Shown: positions 35,105 to 44,943, numbered from the stretch's first letter. The stretch is DNA of 64,000 bases from Nitrospira sp. (GCA_005116835.1 SWDM01000018.1:127485-191484), one strand, 5' to 3'. Numbers and translations are program-made. Notes: generated from the letters alone by a model not told the origin.

Positions 35105-36912
35105 CCCACCCGGCCGAATAGATTGGCCAGCTCATCGGTCGAAAGACGAAACGCCGTACGGCGCCCATGCGGGCAAGTCATAATCAAACCTTCCTGCACC
35201 CAATCGTCGATCAGCTGTTGAATTTCTGGAAGGGCCAAGGCACGTCCGGCTCGCACCGCTCCGTGGCAGGCCAATGAGGCCAGCACCGGTTGAACCCGCA
35301 GTTCCAGAGACGATGAACTGTCCCACTCGGTCAAATCCTCAAGCAGATCCTGCACCAAAACAGCCGCATCCACCTTGCCGAGGCCGACCGGCACCCCGCG
35401 AATCACCACAGCCGTGGCGCCGAACGGTTCAATCAGCAGGCCGAGTTTCTCCAGATCGTCACTACGTTTCAGCAGCACGGCACTTTGCCCTGCCGACAGC
35501 TCGATCGGCTCAGGGATTAACAGTGGCTGCGAGGGGATGTCCCTGGCTTGCCACCCACGCCAGAGCCGCTGAAAAAGCACACGCTCGTGCGCGGTATGCT
35601 GATCGATGACTTGTAGTTCTTCGCCTACTTGCGCCACCAGATACGTCCGAAGGATCTGTCCAAGCGGCAAAATGTCTGGCTTTTCTGGCCGTAGATAGAC
35701 AGACGCTGCCTCGTGGGCAAAGGCCAACTGAGTTCCCTCCACGCTCCCGGATAGCGAGAGCCTGTCTCCACCGTTCGCTAGAAAGTCCTGCCCGCGTGGG
35801 GAGATCGGTGTACTGAATTGAGAGGAAGAGACGGATGAAGTCTGCCGCTTGCCCGCAAGGACGAACTCCTGCCCCGTCTGCGAGAGCCCCAGCACAACCT
35901 TCCGTTCGGAGCCGCTGAGCGTATGGCGGACCGATTGCCGTACCAACTGATGCAACGCTTCTGTTTCCGCAAAGCGGACTTCTTTCTTTGTCGGATGCAC
36001 GTTGACGTCAAGTCGGTTCGATTCGACATCCAGAAAGAGCACGAACGTCGGATGATGTCCTTTGGGAAGAAACGATCCATACCCCTCCTTGACCGCATGA
36101 AAGACGGTCGCATTGCGGATTGGACGCCGATTCACAAACAACTCCTGCGGCGCTTTCGACGCCCGCGCATGGACCGGATCGACCATGACACCGCGGATCG
36201 ACAAGCCCGACGTCCGTCCCCGCACCTCGACAGTCCGATCGAGAAAGGTCTGGCCATACACTTGAAGGATTCGATCTCGATCTGCAGGAACCGGTGGATA
36301 GTTTAGAATGTCCTGACCATTATGGGTGAGCCGGAAATGCACCGACGGCCAGGCGAGACTTGCAAGCTGTACGACATGACTGATATGGGAGAACTCAGTC
36401 GTGGCGGACTTGAGAAACTTCTTTCTGGCCGGTTGATTGAAGAAGAGCTTGGAGACTTCGATCTTGGTACCCGATACGGGAGGCGCGTCCACGATTGAAC
36501 TGCCCGCCCCTGCAACCAGCGTGAGTTGCGATCCCACGGTATCTTCCTTGGCAGCAGTCGCGATCAACACATGCGAGACAGACGCGATGCTCGGTAACGC
36601 CTCGCCGCGAAAACCCATCGTCGTCACAGAGGCGAGGTCCAGATCGGATCGAAGCTTGCTCGTGGCATGACGTTCAAAGGCGCGGGGAAGATCGGCGCGG
36701 TTGATTCCCTCACCGTCATCCGTCACCCGGATGAGAGTCAACCCGCCGTCCTTCACATCGACTGTGATACGCAGCGCTCCCGCATCGAGACTGTTTTCCA
36801 GCAACTCCTTGACGACTGCGGCAGGACGCTCGACAACCTCGCCGGCCGCGATGCGGCTGACGACATCGTCCGGAAGGACATGGATTTTGGCGGAGCAACT
36901 GGCGGCGGGCAT
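35095..36912 (-). CDS. mutL: DNA mismatch repair protein MutL
   Basis: A ~605-residue GHKL ATPase that couples MutS mismatch recognition to strand removal. ATPase motifs IAAGEVVERPAAVVKELLEN, DDGEGI and GFRGEALPSIASV lie in the first 110 residues. The C-terminal domain has the endonuclease set: DQHTAHERVLFQ (usual DQHAxxERxxxE, so Ala is Thr and the last Glu is Gln), ACHGAVRAG, and CPHGRR. CTGGAG supports the ATG at 36912; the upstream 15 codons are not conserved in the family. Confidence 0.95.
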   Translation of the reverse strand: MPAASCSAKIHVLPDDVVSRIAAGEVVERPAAVVKELLENSLDAGALRITVDVKDGGLTLIRVTDDGEGINRADLPRAFERHATSKLRSDLDLASVTTMGFRGEALPSIASVSHVLIATAAKEDTVGSQLTLVAGAGSSIVDAPPVSGTKIEVSKLFFNQPARKKFLKSATTEFSHISHVVQLASLAWPSVHFRLTHNGQDILNYPPVPADRDRILQVYGQTFLDRTVEVRGRTSGLSIRGVMVDPVHARASKAPQELFVNRRPIRNATVFHAVKEGYGSFLPKGHHPTFVLFLDVESNRLDVNVHPTKKEVRFAETEALHQLVRQSVRHTLSGSERKVVLGLSQTGQEFVLAGKRQTSSVSSSQFSTPISPRGQDFLANGGDRLSLSGSVEGTQLAFAHEAASVYLRPEKPDILPLGQILRTYLVAQVGEELQVIDQHTAHERVLFQRLWRGWQARDIPSQPLLIPEPIELSAGQSAVLLKRSDDLEKLGLLIEPFGATAVVIRGVPVGLGKVDAAVLVQDLLEDLTEWDSSSSLELRVQPVLASLACHGAVRAGRALALPEIQQLIDDWVQEGLIMTCPHGRRTAFRLSTDELANLFGRVGWV

Positions 36913-36978
36913 GACGCTAAACTCCAGGGAACGCTGGGAACGAGGGAGCGGCTCCAAACCATCTCACGGAACGTTCGG

Positions 36979-37791
36979 TCATCGAATTTCCGCCAGCCTA
37001 TTCTTGGCCAGCTTTGCCTCATCCGACGTCGGGAACTCTTCGATGACTCGTTTGAGGTTCTTCTTGGACCTGGCAAGATCTCCGGTTTCTCCTGCGGCAA
37101 GCCCCGATTTGAAAAGCGCCGCCGGCACCTTTTCGTTTCCCGGATATTCCGTCGAGAGGTACTCAAACGATTGTATCGCGCGCACATAATCCTTCTGCTG
37201 ATACGAAGACTCTCCCAGCCAGTAGTAGGCATTCGGTGTCAGAGACGTACCGGGAAAGTCTTTCACAAATCGCTGAAAACCCGCCACTGCAAGATCGTAT
37301 TTCCCGTTGAGATAGTCGTTGTATGCCAGATTGAATGCCGACGTCGGAGTAATCGTGGGAGTGCCAGGCATCACTGTCGGTGCATCTCCAGGCTTCTGTG
37401 GCTTCGAAGAGCGAATCGGGTCGGCTTGAGCTGGCTCTGCCTTGGGCAAGGACGGAACGCCCGATACTTCTTCTGACTTGGCCACCCTGGCCTCTAACTT
37501 CTGAACCCGCGCAGACAGTTCATCGAGCTTCGGATCAAACTTGGGCCTGGCAGATTCGTTATCCTTCGCCCGCTCCAGCGATTCAAGCCGACGTTGTAGC
37601 GCATCGAGCCGCTTTTGATCTTGATCCTGAGACTTCGAGACCGTCGCCATGTGATCGCGCATTTCTACAAAATCCGCGTGGTTGGCACATCCGGCGATCC
37701 ACAATAACGCACCTGACATGAGAAGAACCGGCCATCTTGAACCAATATTCTTGCGTAACAAGGTTATAGAGACTCCTTTAGCTGAGATCAT
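36979..37791 (-). CDS. cpoB: Tol-Pal cell division coordinator CpoB
   Basis: A 270-residue periplasmic protein: N-terminal hydrophobic leader with lipobox-like IAGC (~35), a coiled coil (~50-115, QDQKRLDALQRRLESLERAKD), and a C-terminal TPR domain (~145-268) starting AFNLAYNDYLNGKYDLA, the YbgF/CpoB signature. CpoB links Tol-Pal constriction with peptidoglycan synthesis. Here the tol genes precede it by two genes on the same strand. Confidence 0.88.
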   Translation of the reverse strand: MISAKGVSITLLRKNIGSRWPVLLMSGALLWIAGCANHADFVEMRDHMATVSKSQDQDQKRLDALQRRLESLERAKDNESARPKFDPKLDELSARVQKLEARVAKSEEVSGVPSLPKAEPAQADPIRSSKPQKPGDAPTVMPGTPTITPTSAFNLAYNDYLNGKYDLAVAGFQRFVKDFPGTSLTPNAYYWLGESSYQQKDYVRAIQSFEYLSTEYPGNEKVPAALFKSGLAAGETGDLARSKKNLKRVIEEFPTSDEAKLAKNRLAEIR

Positions 37792-37918
37792 TTGTCGAAA
37801 CAGCCTCCAACCGGCTCATTCACAACGCACGGCGACTCCCTAGTCTCGATTGCCTGCATCACCGCCGATGCTACTTATCCCCTTCGGCCTGCCCGGAGAA
37901 CGAAACTGCGGACCTGGG

Positions 37919-38881
37919 CTACTGAACCTTTGCGGCCTCAGACGCAATTGCGGATCGCTGGGCAGGCTTCGTGGCGGACTGGCGTGTCGCCCCCTTATCG
38001 CCCCCCCGCCGAGCATCATGCGCGATCCGATCCACGGTTTTGGAGAGGGAGTCTAACCGCCGATCCTGCTCTTCGAAACGGGCCGCAAACTTCTGCGCAA
38101 TAGATTGGACACTCGCGCTGACTTCCCCCAAGTGACCGGTCACTGCCTTGTTCATCTCATTGATATGGGCGGCCGACGTTTTGCTCTCCTGCTCTCCTTG
38201 ACTCACCCTCTCACCCAATCCGGTCAATGATTCCTTGAAGGCCGTAAGGGACTGGTTGAACTGTGCGAATTTCGCCGACAGCTGTTCGGCGCGGGTCTGG
38301 TTATCCGCCGATGCCTTATGCTGCTCCTCCAGACGCGCATCGATACTCTTGGCAAGTCCGCCGTTCGTCCTCTGCACGACCTCGATGATCTCCTTCCGGA
38401 TCGTTTCCATCTGCCGGCTCACATCGTCAAGGCGCGCATTGACATCCAGACGGAGTTGATCGCGGTCCTGTTTATTTTTGAGATCTTGCGCATTGAGGCT
38501 TTCACGCACCTGGTTGTAGCGCACCATGTTATCCGCTTCCAACTTGCCTGCTAACTGTTCGAGCCGCTTGGTTTGCTGCTCAAGTTGCGCGGAACGCAAT
38601 TTGAGATCGTCCTGCTTGGACTGGAGTTCCTGAGACTGGTGCAAGGCCCGCTCCAATTCGCCCCGCAACTGCGGTAACTCCTGCTCGCGAAGCACCGAAA
38701 TCTCCTGACTCTGCCGCGCGCGGGTCTGTGCCGACTCGTCGACCGACTGTTTGATCCGCTGTTGAAGATTCTTCTCCGTCTGCTTGAGATCGGATTGCTG
38801 GGCAACACAGCCGGTCAACGCCAGGGCAGAGACCAGACAGATGGTCGCTCGGACCCCGATTATGTTGGAAGAGTTCGACAT
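37919..38881 (-). CDS. coiled-coil lipoprotein in the Tol-Pal series
   Basis: A 320-residue lipoprotein: lipobox LTGC (Cys25) and then almost continuous heptad repeats to ~290 (rich in Gln, Glu, Leu; e.g. RGELERALHQSQELQSKQDD), ending in a basic tail. It is like an enlarged version of the CpoB coiled coil without the TPRs. It lies between pal and cpoB, so an envelope-spanning or spacer role beside Tol-Pal is likely. I do not recognise a named family. Confidence 0.8.
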   Translation of the reverse strand: MSNSSNIIGVRATICLVSALALTGCVAQQSDLKQTEKNLQQRIKQSVDESAQTRARQSQEISVLREQELPQLRGELERALHQSQELQSKQDDLKLRSAQLEQQTKRLEQLAGKLEADNMVRYNQVRESLNAQDLKNKQDRDQLRLDVNARLDDVSRQMETIRKEIIEVVQRTNGGLAKSIDARLEEQHKASADNQTRAEQLSAKFAQFNQSLTAFKESLTGLGERVSQGEQESKTSAAHINEMNKAVTGHLGEVSASVQSIAQKFAARFEEQDRRLDSLSKTVDRIAHDARRGGDKGATRQSATKPAQRSAIASEAAKVQ

Positions 38882-39006
38882 TGTTGCACCTACCTATGAC
38901 GCAGATCCAAAAAGCCCTCTAGGGGGTATCCGGTGAAGGATGACAGGCCCCCCTACTCTCTCTTCATGGATAAGGAAATTTCATCGTCCCCGCAAAAGTC
39001 AGTCGT

Positions 39007-39678
39007 CTACTTGGCGGTCTTTATGATGATCCGTCCACGTCGGTTCTGCTGATAGCACGCTTCCGTATGTTCATTGCACGATGGCCGCTCTTTCCCGTAT
39101 GACACCACGGAGAGGCGATTGGCCAGGACGCCGAGTTCGACCAGATAGTTGCGGGCCGCTTTTGCCCGCTTTTCGCCAAGTACGAAGTTATACGCTGTGG
39201 TTCCTCGCTCGTCACAATGCCCTTCGACCTTGACCATCGCGTTGGGATTAGACTTCATCCAATCGGCATCAATACTTAACGCTTGACGTCCTTCTTCGGA
39301 AATCGCCCAACTATCGTAAGCGAAGAACACATCCTTCAGGCCTGCCGCAGCGGAAGCAGCCTGCTCGGCCCTGATTTCCTCCATTTGCCGTCCGGAAATG
39401 GTAGAGGAATCCATCTTCGCCTGCCCGGTGCCACCACCCAACCGTTCCTCCGAAGGGTTCTTGTCGAGACCCCGCAGCCCGCCACCGCCGGATTGAACTC
39501 CAGTGTCAGGGAAGGTGCCGACACCGGATTTGGAACTATCTGCTCCCCCCTTGGCTGTCCCTTGGGTAGACTGAGAATCGCCGCCTGATTGTACGGATTT
39601 TGACGCGCAGCCCTGCATGGCGATAAATGCGATGCCCACCACCAGCATCGAACCGCATGTCCAAAAAGTCTTCTTCAT
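39007..39678 (-). CDS. pal: peptidoglycan-associated lipoprotein Pal
   Basis: A 223-residue outer-membrane lipoprotein: lipobox MQGC (~Cys24), a Gly/Ser-rich linker (~30-95), and an OmpA domain (~110-220) with VKVEGHCDERGTTAYN and LGEKRAKAARNYL, the peptidoglycan-binding residues. AAGGAGAATGATAG precedes the ATG. Forms the outer half of the Tol-Pal bridge. Confidence 0.96.
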   Translation of the reverse strand: MKKTFWTCGSMLVVGIAFIAMQGCASKSVQSGGDSQSTQGTAKGGADSSKSGVGTFPDTGVQSGGGGLRGLDKNPSEERLGGGTGQAKMDSSTISGRQMEEIRAEQAASAAAGLKDVFFAYDSWAISEEGRQALSIDADWMKSNPNAMVKVEGHCDERGTTAYNFVLGEKRAKAARNYLVELGVLANRLSVVSYGKERPSCNEHTEACYQQNRRGRIIIKTAK

Positions 39679-39758
39679 CTATCATTCTCCTTTTCCTAGG
39701 TTAGCCGTCCCAATCATTCATTTACCTGTATTCCTACGGAACAGTCAAAGGGTTATCC

Positions 39759-41099
39759 TCACCATGCCGGGGACCAGGAAGGAGCGCTATTGTGCGTGCC
39801 CTGGAAGGTAAGCCGTTCCCTTCCCTTCCCATCGGCGTCGATCATATAGATGTGGCTCTTCCCATCGGCGGTCGAACTGAACGCCAGGTGCCTGCCATCG
39901 GGCGACCAGGAGGGTGAATCGTCCACACCGTGGCCTGTCGTTAATTGCAGTCGCTTCTGTCCATCCGGCGAGATGATACAGAGCTTGTACTCCTTATGCG
40001 TCCGGCATACGTAGGCGATCCAGTTCCCGCGTGGCGACCACACCGGCGCCGCATTGTAATCTCCCTCAAACGTCAGCCGACGCACGTTCGACCCGTCTGA
40101 GCTCATGAGAAATAGCTGCGGTCCACCGCCCCGATCAGACACAAACACCATTTCTCTCCCGTTCGGAGACCAGGAAGGAGAGAGGTCCCCTGACGGATTC
40201 ACCGTCAAACGCTGGATCACTTTCGTCCTGGTATCCAACCGATAGATTTCCGAATTGCCTTCATAACTGGACGCAAACGCGAGGAAGTTTCCATCAGGAG
40301 ACAATGCCGGAGTGATATTCAATCCTCCAAACGAAATCACTGTCCATCGCTTGCCCGTCGCCAACTCGATCATGTCGATATCCTGCGTACTACGGTTGCG
40401 ATAGGCGGTAAAGATGAGGAACCGGCGATCCGGAGACCATTGCGGCATGAGATTCAGAAACCCATCGGCGGTGAGCTGGCGAGCATCGTAACCATCATAA
40501 TCCATCACGAACAACTCGCGAGCAGTCCCCTGTTCAGCCACATAGGCAATCTTCGTCCTTGCAATGCCCGGCTCGCCCGTATACCGAAAGACCAGTTCAT
40601 CGGCAAAGCGGTGCGCCATCTGCCGCACAACTGAGGGCGATCCCGCATAGCGCTTTCCCCCCACGAGTTCGTCGCTGCCGCTGTCATAGACGAAGCCTTC
40701 CATATTCACGTCGGCTTGTTCACCCGAGTTTTTCATCGACGCGGCTCCCCACACCAAGACCGAGACGCCCTTCTCAGCCGCCTGTTTGAAGATGGCCTTG
40801 GAGCCGGCGCCCTTTCCTTGATGAACACCGGCTGCCTGGATCCCAAGACTGGGCAAATCCACCAGATCGAAAACCAAGGACCGCCGCACATCGTTTTTCA
40901 GGACTTCCTCGATCCGCCCCGCCAACCAATCCGGACCTCCCGCATTTTGTATCTCTGCAACACCCAACGAAATCTTTTGGAAGTCGGGCCGCGTCGCTTC
41001 AAGGAATACATCTGCCGCCCCAGACTCGATGATGCCGACAATTCCCACTAGCAGCAATAGGCCTCCAAGCCAGGTCATGATTAGTTTCAGCTGTGTCAT
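39759..41099 (-). CDS. tolB: Tol-Pal translocation protein TolB
   Basis: A 446-residue periplasmic protein: signal peptide, an alpha/beta domain (~35-165) and a six-bladed beta propeller (~180-445) with repeated PxWSPDGR/FLxFxS units. It binds Pal and TolA. Start overlaps the tolA stop by 4 nt. Confidence 0.96.
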   Translation of the reverse strand: MTQLKLIMTWLGGLLLLVGIVGIIESGAADVFLEATRPDFQKISLGVAEIQNAGGPDWLAGRIEEVLKNDVRRSLVFDLVDLPSLGIQAAGVHQGKGAGSKAIFKQAAEKGVSVLVWGAASMKNSGEQADVNMEGFVYDSGSDELVGGKRYAGSPSVVRQMAHRFADELVFRYTGEPGIARTKIAYVAEQGTARELFVMDYDGYDARQLTADGFLNLMPQWSPDRRFLIFTAYRNRSTQDIDMIELATGKRWTVISFGGLNITPALSPDGNFLAFASSYEGNSEIYRLDTRTKVIQRLTVNPSGDLSPSWSPNGREMVFVSDRGGGPQLFLMSSDGSNVRRLTFEGDYNAAPVWSPRGNWIAYVCRTHKEYKLCIISPDGQKRLQLTTGHGVDDSPSWSPDGRHLAFSSTADGKSHIYMIDADGKGRERLTFQGTHNSAPSWSPAW

Positions 41100-42067
41100 C
41101 CGACCGCCTCTCCGACTCGAAATACCATTTCTATATCCTTATAGCCGTCTGCCATATCCGAAGGAAACACCGGCAGTGTTCGCGGCCGCAATACAGCACG
41201 CTGGCCCGCCATATCAAAATAGGCATTTCCCGACGACTGATGCACAACCACGTCTTTAATGATCCCATCCCGTTGAAGTCGAAACTTCACGATCACGGTA
41301 TAGGTTTGTCCCGCCATATCGATCGGAGGCGGCTCCCACTGGCTGCTGATAATAGACTGCACACGAGCCCAGTAGAGATTCGACCCAGTCGAACCAGAAA
41401 TTTTCAGGGTTGTCTCGGGAGTCTTGACCGCTGGAACTTTCACCTCTTGGTGGGGCACCGGCACGACTGGCGCCTCGCTGGGTTTCACCTCTTTCGGAAT
41501 GTCCAGTTTGGCCACAGGCTGAAACTGTTTGATCTTTTTCAGTTCTTCTAAATCACGGTTCAACTCGTCGCTGAGCGTCGGCCGTTTCGGAACTTTTGAA
41601 ACCGGATCTTGCGCCACATCCGGGACAGGCGGAATATCAAGCGCCTTTGCCGCCAGTTGGGGCTGCCCCACAGATTTTGTCGCAGGGCTCAAATCTCCGA
41701 ATTTCGGCGCATCAGGCGGAAGCTGAAGATCCTTCAACATGTCCCGTCTTTTCTCGCCGACCGGAGGTGCGGGAGCGGGGGCGCTACTGGGAACCGCTGC
41801 CTGGGCGGATGGCACAGGCTTTACAGTCTCAGCTTGCTTTACGGGCGTTGGGAAACTGACCAGCGACACTTCCACAGAGGTCAAAGGCCGTTCACCCTTT
41901 TGAGGAAGCCGAACCCCTGCCACCACGAGCAAGACCACCACATGAATGACAAGCGACAGCGCCAGCGTGCGCTTGAGCCGAGTAGACAACTTTGAGCGAT
42001 CGCCCAGATCGAACCAACCATCTGACAGGACCGGCGCCTGGGAGGTCATCACAATCCGCCCCTTCAT
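41096..42067 (-). CDS. tolA: TolA/TonB-type energy transducer
   Basis: A 323-residue protein: one N-terminal membrane helix (~33-52, ALSLVIHVVVLLVVAGV), a Pro/Lys-rich periplasmic linker (~70-225) and a C-terminal TonB/TolA domain (~230-320, WEPPPIDMAGQTYTVIVKF and VVVHQSSGNAYFD). Between tolR and tolB it takes the TolA place; the linker is short compared with E. coli TolA and the C-domain is closer to TonB. Confidence 0.88.
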   Translation of the reverse strand: MKGRIVMTSQAPVLSDGWFDLGDRSKLSTRLKRTLALSLVIHVVVLLVVAGVRLPQKGERPLTSVEVSLVSFPTPVKQAETVKPVPSAQAAVPSSAPAPAPPVGEKRRDMLKDLQLPPDAPKFGDLSPATKSVGQPQLAAKALDIPPVPDVAQDPVSKVPKRPTLSDELNRDLEELKKIKQFQPVAKLDIPKEVKPSEAPVVPVPHQEVKVPAVKTPETTLKISGSTGSNLYWARVQSIISSQWEPPPIDMAGQTYTVIVKFRLQRDGIIKDVVVHQSSGNAYFDMAGQRAVLRPRTLPVFPSDMADGYKDIEMVFRVGEAVG

Positions 42068-42077
42068 GCATATCGCG

Positions 42078-42530
42078 TCAACTTTTCCGTGATGGGAGAC
42101 GAGGAGATTCTGACGCCCCCACGCGTTCCGGCCCGACCGGCTCCGTTACCATCCCGATCTTTTCAATCCCTGCTTTCTTGACGCCGTCCATCACTTGCAC
42201 TACGACGCCGTACGGCACATCGCGATCAGCCCTGAGATACAAGGACACGTCGGGATTATCCCGTTTCAAGAACTTGAGTTTCTGTTCCAGTTGAGCGATT
42301 CCGACCGGATCTTTATCAAGATACAGCCGTTGATCCTTTTCGATTGTGAGTACCGCGCGCATTTCCGGTTTGATCGAATTAGTCGCGGAGGTCGGCAACT
42401 TGATATCCATCCCTCGATAGAGCATCGGGGCGGTGACCATGAAAATCACTAGGAGCACGAGGACCACATCGACCAGGGGGATGACGTTGATCTCCGCCAG
42501 AAATCGGCGATGACGGGATTCAAGGATCAT
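42078..42530 (-). CDS. tolR: TolR/ExbD proton channel subunit
   Basis: A 150-residue protein with one membrane helix (~16-37) carrying the channel Asp in PLVDVVLVLLVIFMVTAPML, and a periplasmic domain ending near 135. Works with TolQ to convert proton flow into motion of TolA. Its start overlaps tolQ by 4 nt. Confidence 0.95.
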   Translation of the reverse strand: MILESRHRRFLAEINVIPLVDVVLVLLVIFMVTAPMLYRGMDIKLPTSATNSIKPEMRAVLTIEKDQRLYLDKDPVGIAQLEQKLKFLKRDNPDVSLYLRADRDVPYGVVVQVMDGVKKAGIEKIGMVTEPVGPERVGASESPRLPSRKS

Positions 42531-43231
42531 CCTTGAACTCCGACCGGAACCGGCTTTGCCTTTGATGCAGTCGTCGGAAGAGCGGCCAGTATCTCGATAG
42601 TGACGGAATCCAAGCGGAAGGCAGTGTTTCGAATTCGTGTCAGGAAATAATTGTACGCAATGACCGCCGGGATCGCGGCGAATAGACCGGCTGCCGTTGC
42701 AATGAGAGCTTCTGCAACGCCGGGAGCGACGGCGGAAATACTGGCAGTCCCTTGAGCGCCGATCTCGCGAAATGCATCGATGATTCCCATGACCGTCCCG
42801 AGCAAGCCGATAAACGGAGTAATGTTTCCTGTCGTGGCAAGGAATGGGAGGTAGGTCTCGAGGCGTGAGAGTTGGCTTTGAGCAAGGTGGGACGCCGTCC
42901 GTTCCACCACATGCCGGTCGACCGGTCCGGAGCCGTGACTACCTCTCCCTTCGACTGACGCTCCCCCCACACGCTCCATGACCCCTTCGAATACACAGGC
43001 GCTGGGGCTCCCTTCGATTCGTCCAGCCTGCCGATAGAGCTCATCGAGGTCTCGGGCCTTCACAAGGAGAGCCAGGAAGCGCTGGTCCTCTAGGTCTGAA
43101 GTTCTGAACACACGCCATTTTGAGAAAATGATGGCCCACGAGATGACTGAAAATATCAAGAGGAGCAAGAGCACGATTTTGGAGACTGAACCGAGAGAGC
43201 CCAGCGTCCCGGTTAACCCTGTTTGGAACAT
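42527..43231 (-). CDS. tolQ: TolQ/ExbB proton channel subunit
   Basis: A 234-residue MotA/TolQ/ExbB protein with three membrane helices (~14-35, ~130-155, ~172-195) and the conserved ATTGNITPFIGLLGTVMGII and GVAEALIATAAGLFAAIPAV blocks. First gene of the tolQRAB-pal series, which continues on the minus strand through cpoB, mutL, miaA, mtnP and beyond with small gaps. Confidence 0.96.
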   Translation of the reverse strand: MFQTGLTGTLGSLGSVSKIVLLLLLIFSVISWAIIFSKWRVFRTSDLEDQRFLALLVKARDLDELYRQAGRIEGSPSACVFEGVMERVGGASVEGRGSHGSGPVDRHVVERTASHLAQSQLSRLETYLPFLATTGNITPFIGLLGTVMGIIDAFREIGAQGTASISAVAPGVAEALIATAAGLFAAIPAVIAYNYFLTRIRNTAFRLDSVTIEILAALPTTASKAKPVPVGVQG

Positions 43232-43500
43232 GCGACAATCACCTTTCCCGCCCTCGGTAGATCACTGAGGAAGTCGTTGCTCTCACACGTAAAACCCCGA
43301 CGGCTCTTCACTGATCAGTTACGTGGCTGCTCAAGCTGCCGGCTCCCCAGCTTCGTCGAGTACCAGCAAAGGATGCTCCCTGAAGTATCGTTTTCCATGA
43401 AGAAACGGGTGAATTTCCACTGCACACAACAACTTAATCTACTTCCAGTTAGAAAATAGTCACTGTTCTGCTTACAGAGTCTAGCAAATTCAGGGGAAAT

Positions 43501-43577
43501 TGGCGGGGCCGACGGGATTTGAACCCGCGACCTCCAGATTGACAATCTGGCGTCCTAACCAGCTGAACGACGGCCCC
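43501..43577 (-). tRNA. tRNA-Asp(GTC)
   Basis: Cloverleaf with acceptor GGGGCCG/CGGCCCC, anticodon stem CCAGA/TCTGG around TTGTCAA (anticodon GTC), T-loop GGTTCAAATCC, and an encoded CCA (43501-43503). Confidence 0.97.
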
Positions 43578-43700
43578 TCTAACACAATTTATAGCGGAAG
43601 ATCTGAGTGACAAGACTATATCTAGCGGTTGGTCCCGTCTACAATTTCATCATTTTCGTTCAACAGTCCATTCCGCTTCCAGGGAACCTGTTCTTGGTCC

Positions 43701-43776
43701 TGGTAGGCGGAACAGGGATCGAACCTGTGACCTCTGCCTTGTAAGGGCAGCGCTCTCCCAACTGAGCTATCCGCCC
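43701..43776 (-). tRNA. tRNA-Val(TAC)
   Basis: Acceptor GGGCGGA/TCCGCCT (first pair G-U), anticodon stem CTGCC/GGCAG around CTTACAA (anticodon TAC), T-loop GGTTCGATCCC, encoded CCA (43701-43703). Confidence 0.97.
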
Positions 43777-43884
43777 GATTTCCTTAGCAACGTGGCCGGA
43801 TGCTACCAAGTCCACCTGCCCATGTCAACCGAATCTCGCACTCTTCCTGCTCAATTCGCTCGTTCACTGTTCCGTTCAAATAGA

Positions 43885-44817
43885 TCATTTTCCTTCAGCC
43901 GCTTTTTTTTCTTTCACAGCTCCCGCCATCCGAGGAAAATATTTGTCATGCACCAGCTTCAAGCGTCCCCGCTCAATATGCGTATAGATCTGCGTCGTCG
44001 CGATATCCGTATGGCCAAGCATGACCTGAACGGACCGAAGATCGGCGCCACCCTCGAGCAGATGCGTCGCAAACGAATGCCGGAGCATATGTGGCGAAAT
44101 AACTTGCGCAATTCCCGCTCGCTGAGCACGGCGCTGCAATAGCTTCCAAAATGCTTGCCGCGTCAACGGCCCACCCCGCCTCGACACGAACAGAAACCGT
44201 GAAGCCCGCCTCTTGAGGAGCTGTGGCCTTGCCTCCGTTACATACAGCTGCAACAACTGTCGGGACTCCTCTCCCATCGGCACGAGGCGCTGCTTCGCCC
44301 CCTTGCCTGTCACCCGGAGATACCCGACATCGAGGTTCACCTGCGCGACTTCAGCCATCACCAGCTCGGAGACCCGAAGCCCCGTCGCGTAGAGCAACTC
44401 CACCATCGCGCGGTCACGCAAATCTTCCGGAGTCGGGACTGGCCCCAGGCTTAACAATGAGCTAATATCTTGCTTCGACAACGTTTTGGGCAGTCGAACG
44501 CCTCGCGATATCGGCGCCAGCCCAATGGTTGGATTCTCCTCAATCAGCTGTTCCCGCATGAGATACCGAAACCATCCACGAATCGTCGAGAGACAGCGTA
44601 AAGAAGAGGCGCGAGACAGCCGTGCCTTGCGCATCGACTGGAGAAATCCCGTCAATACTTCAGAGATAAGAGGCCCCTGGGCCGCCACACCGGCTCGATC
44701 CATGTAGGTATGAAATTTACTCAGGTCGCGGCGGTAGGCTTCGATCGTATTGACAGAGAGACCGCCTTCCACCCGAAGATGGCTTAAATATCGCTCGGTA
44801 AGCGGATTTAGCAACAT
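43885..44817 (-). CDS. xerD: tyrosine recombinase XerD
   Basis: A ~310-residue site-specific recombinase that resolves chromosome dimers at dif. The SAM-like N-domain spans ~1-95; catalytic residues are visible as R in LYATGLRVSEL, the HxLR box MLRHSFATHLLEGGADLR, LGHTD, and the Tyr in TTQIYTHIE. The IntI-specific insert and tail are absent, so this is the housekeeping enzyme and unrelated to the intI remnant at 4.5 kb. The ATG at 44817 gives the usual XerD N-terminus; the frame is open to a TTG at 44853. Confidence 0.94.
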   Translation of the reverse strand: MLLNPLTERYLSHLRVEGGLSVNTIEAYRRDLSKFHTYMDRAGVAAQGPLISEVLTGFLQSMRKARLSRASSLRCLSTIRGWFRYLMREQLIEENPTIGLAPISRGVRLPKTLSKQDISSLLSLGPVPTPEDLRDRAMVELLYATGLRVSELVMAEVAQVNLDVGYLRVTGKGAKQRLVPMGEESRQLLQLYVTEARPQLLKRRASRFLFVSRRGGPLTRQAFWKLLQRRAQRAGIAQVISPHMLRHSFATHLLEGGADLRSVQVMLGHTDIATTQIYTHIERGRLKLVHDKYFPRMAGAVKEKKAAEGK

Positions 44818-44943
44818 CCGTGCGATGATAGCCAATCGCTCGAATGAACACAACGAAGACTATCGGAGTTTACCTTGACACCCTCACGGAGTTTCCGATA
44901 GTAGTCACAGGAGTCTGACATAGCGTCAGACCATCAGGAGCTC

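Noticed and set aside
41096-42067. TonB for siderophore uptake
   Set aside because: The C-terminal domain is TonB-like, but position between tolR and tolB with 4-nt overlaps makes TolA the better call.
43885-44817. XerD considered as the missing integron integrase
   Set aside because: It has housekeeping XerD features and lacks the IntI insert and GGxGVxSPxD tail; it is far from both attC loci.
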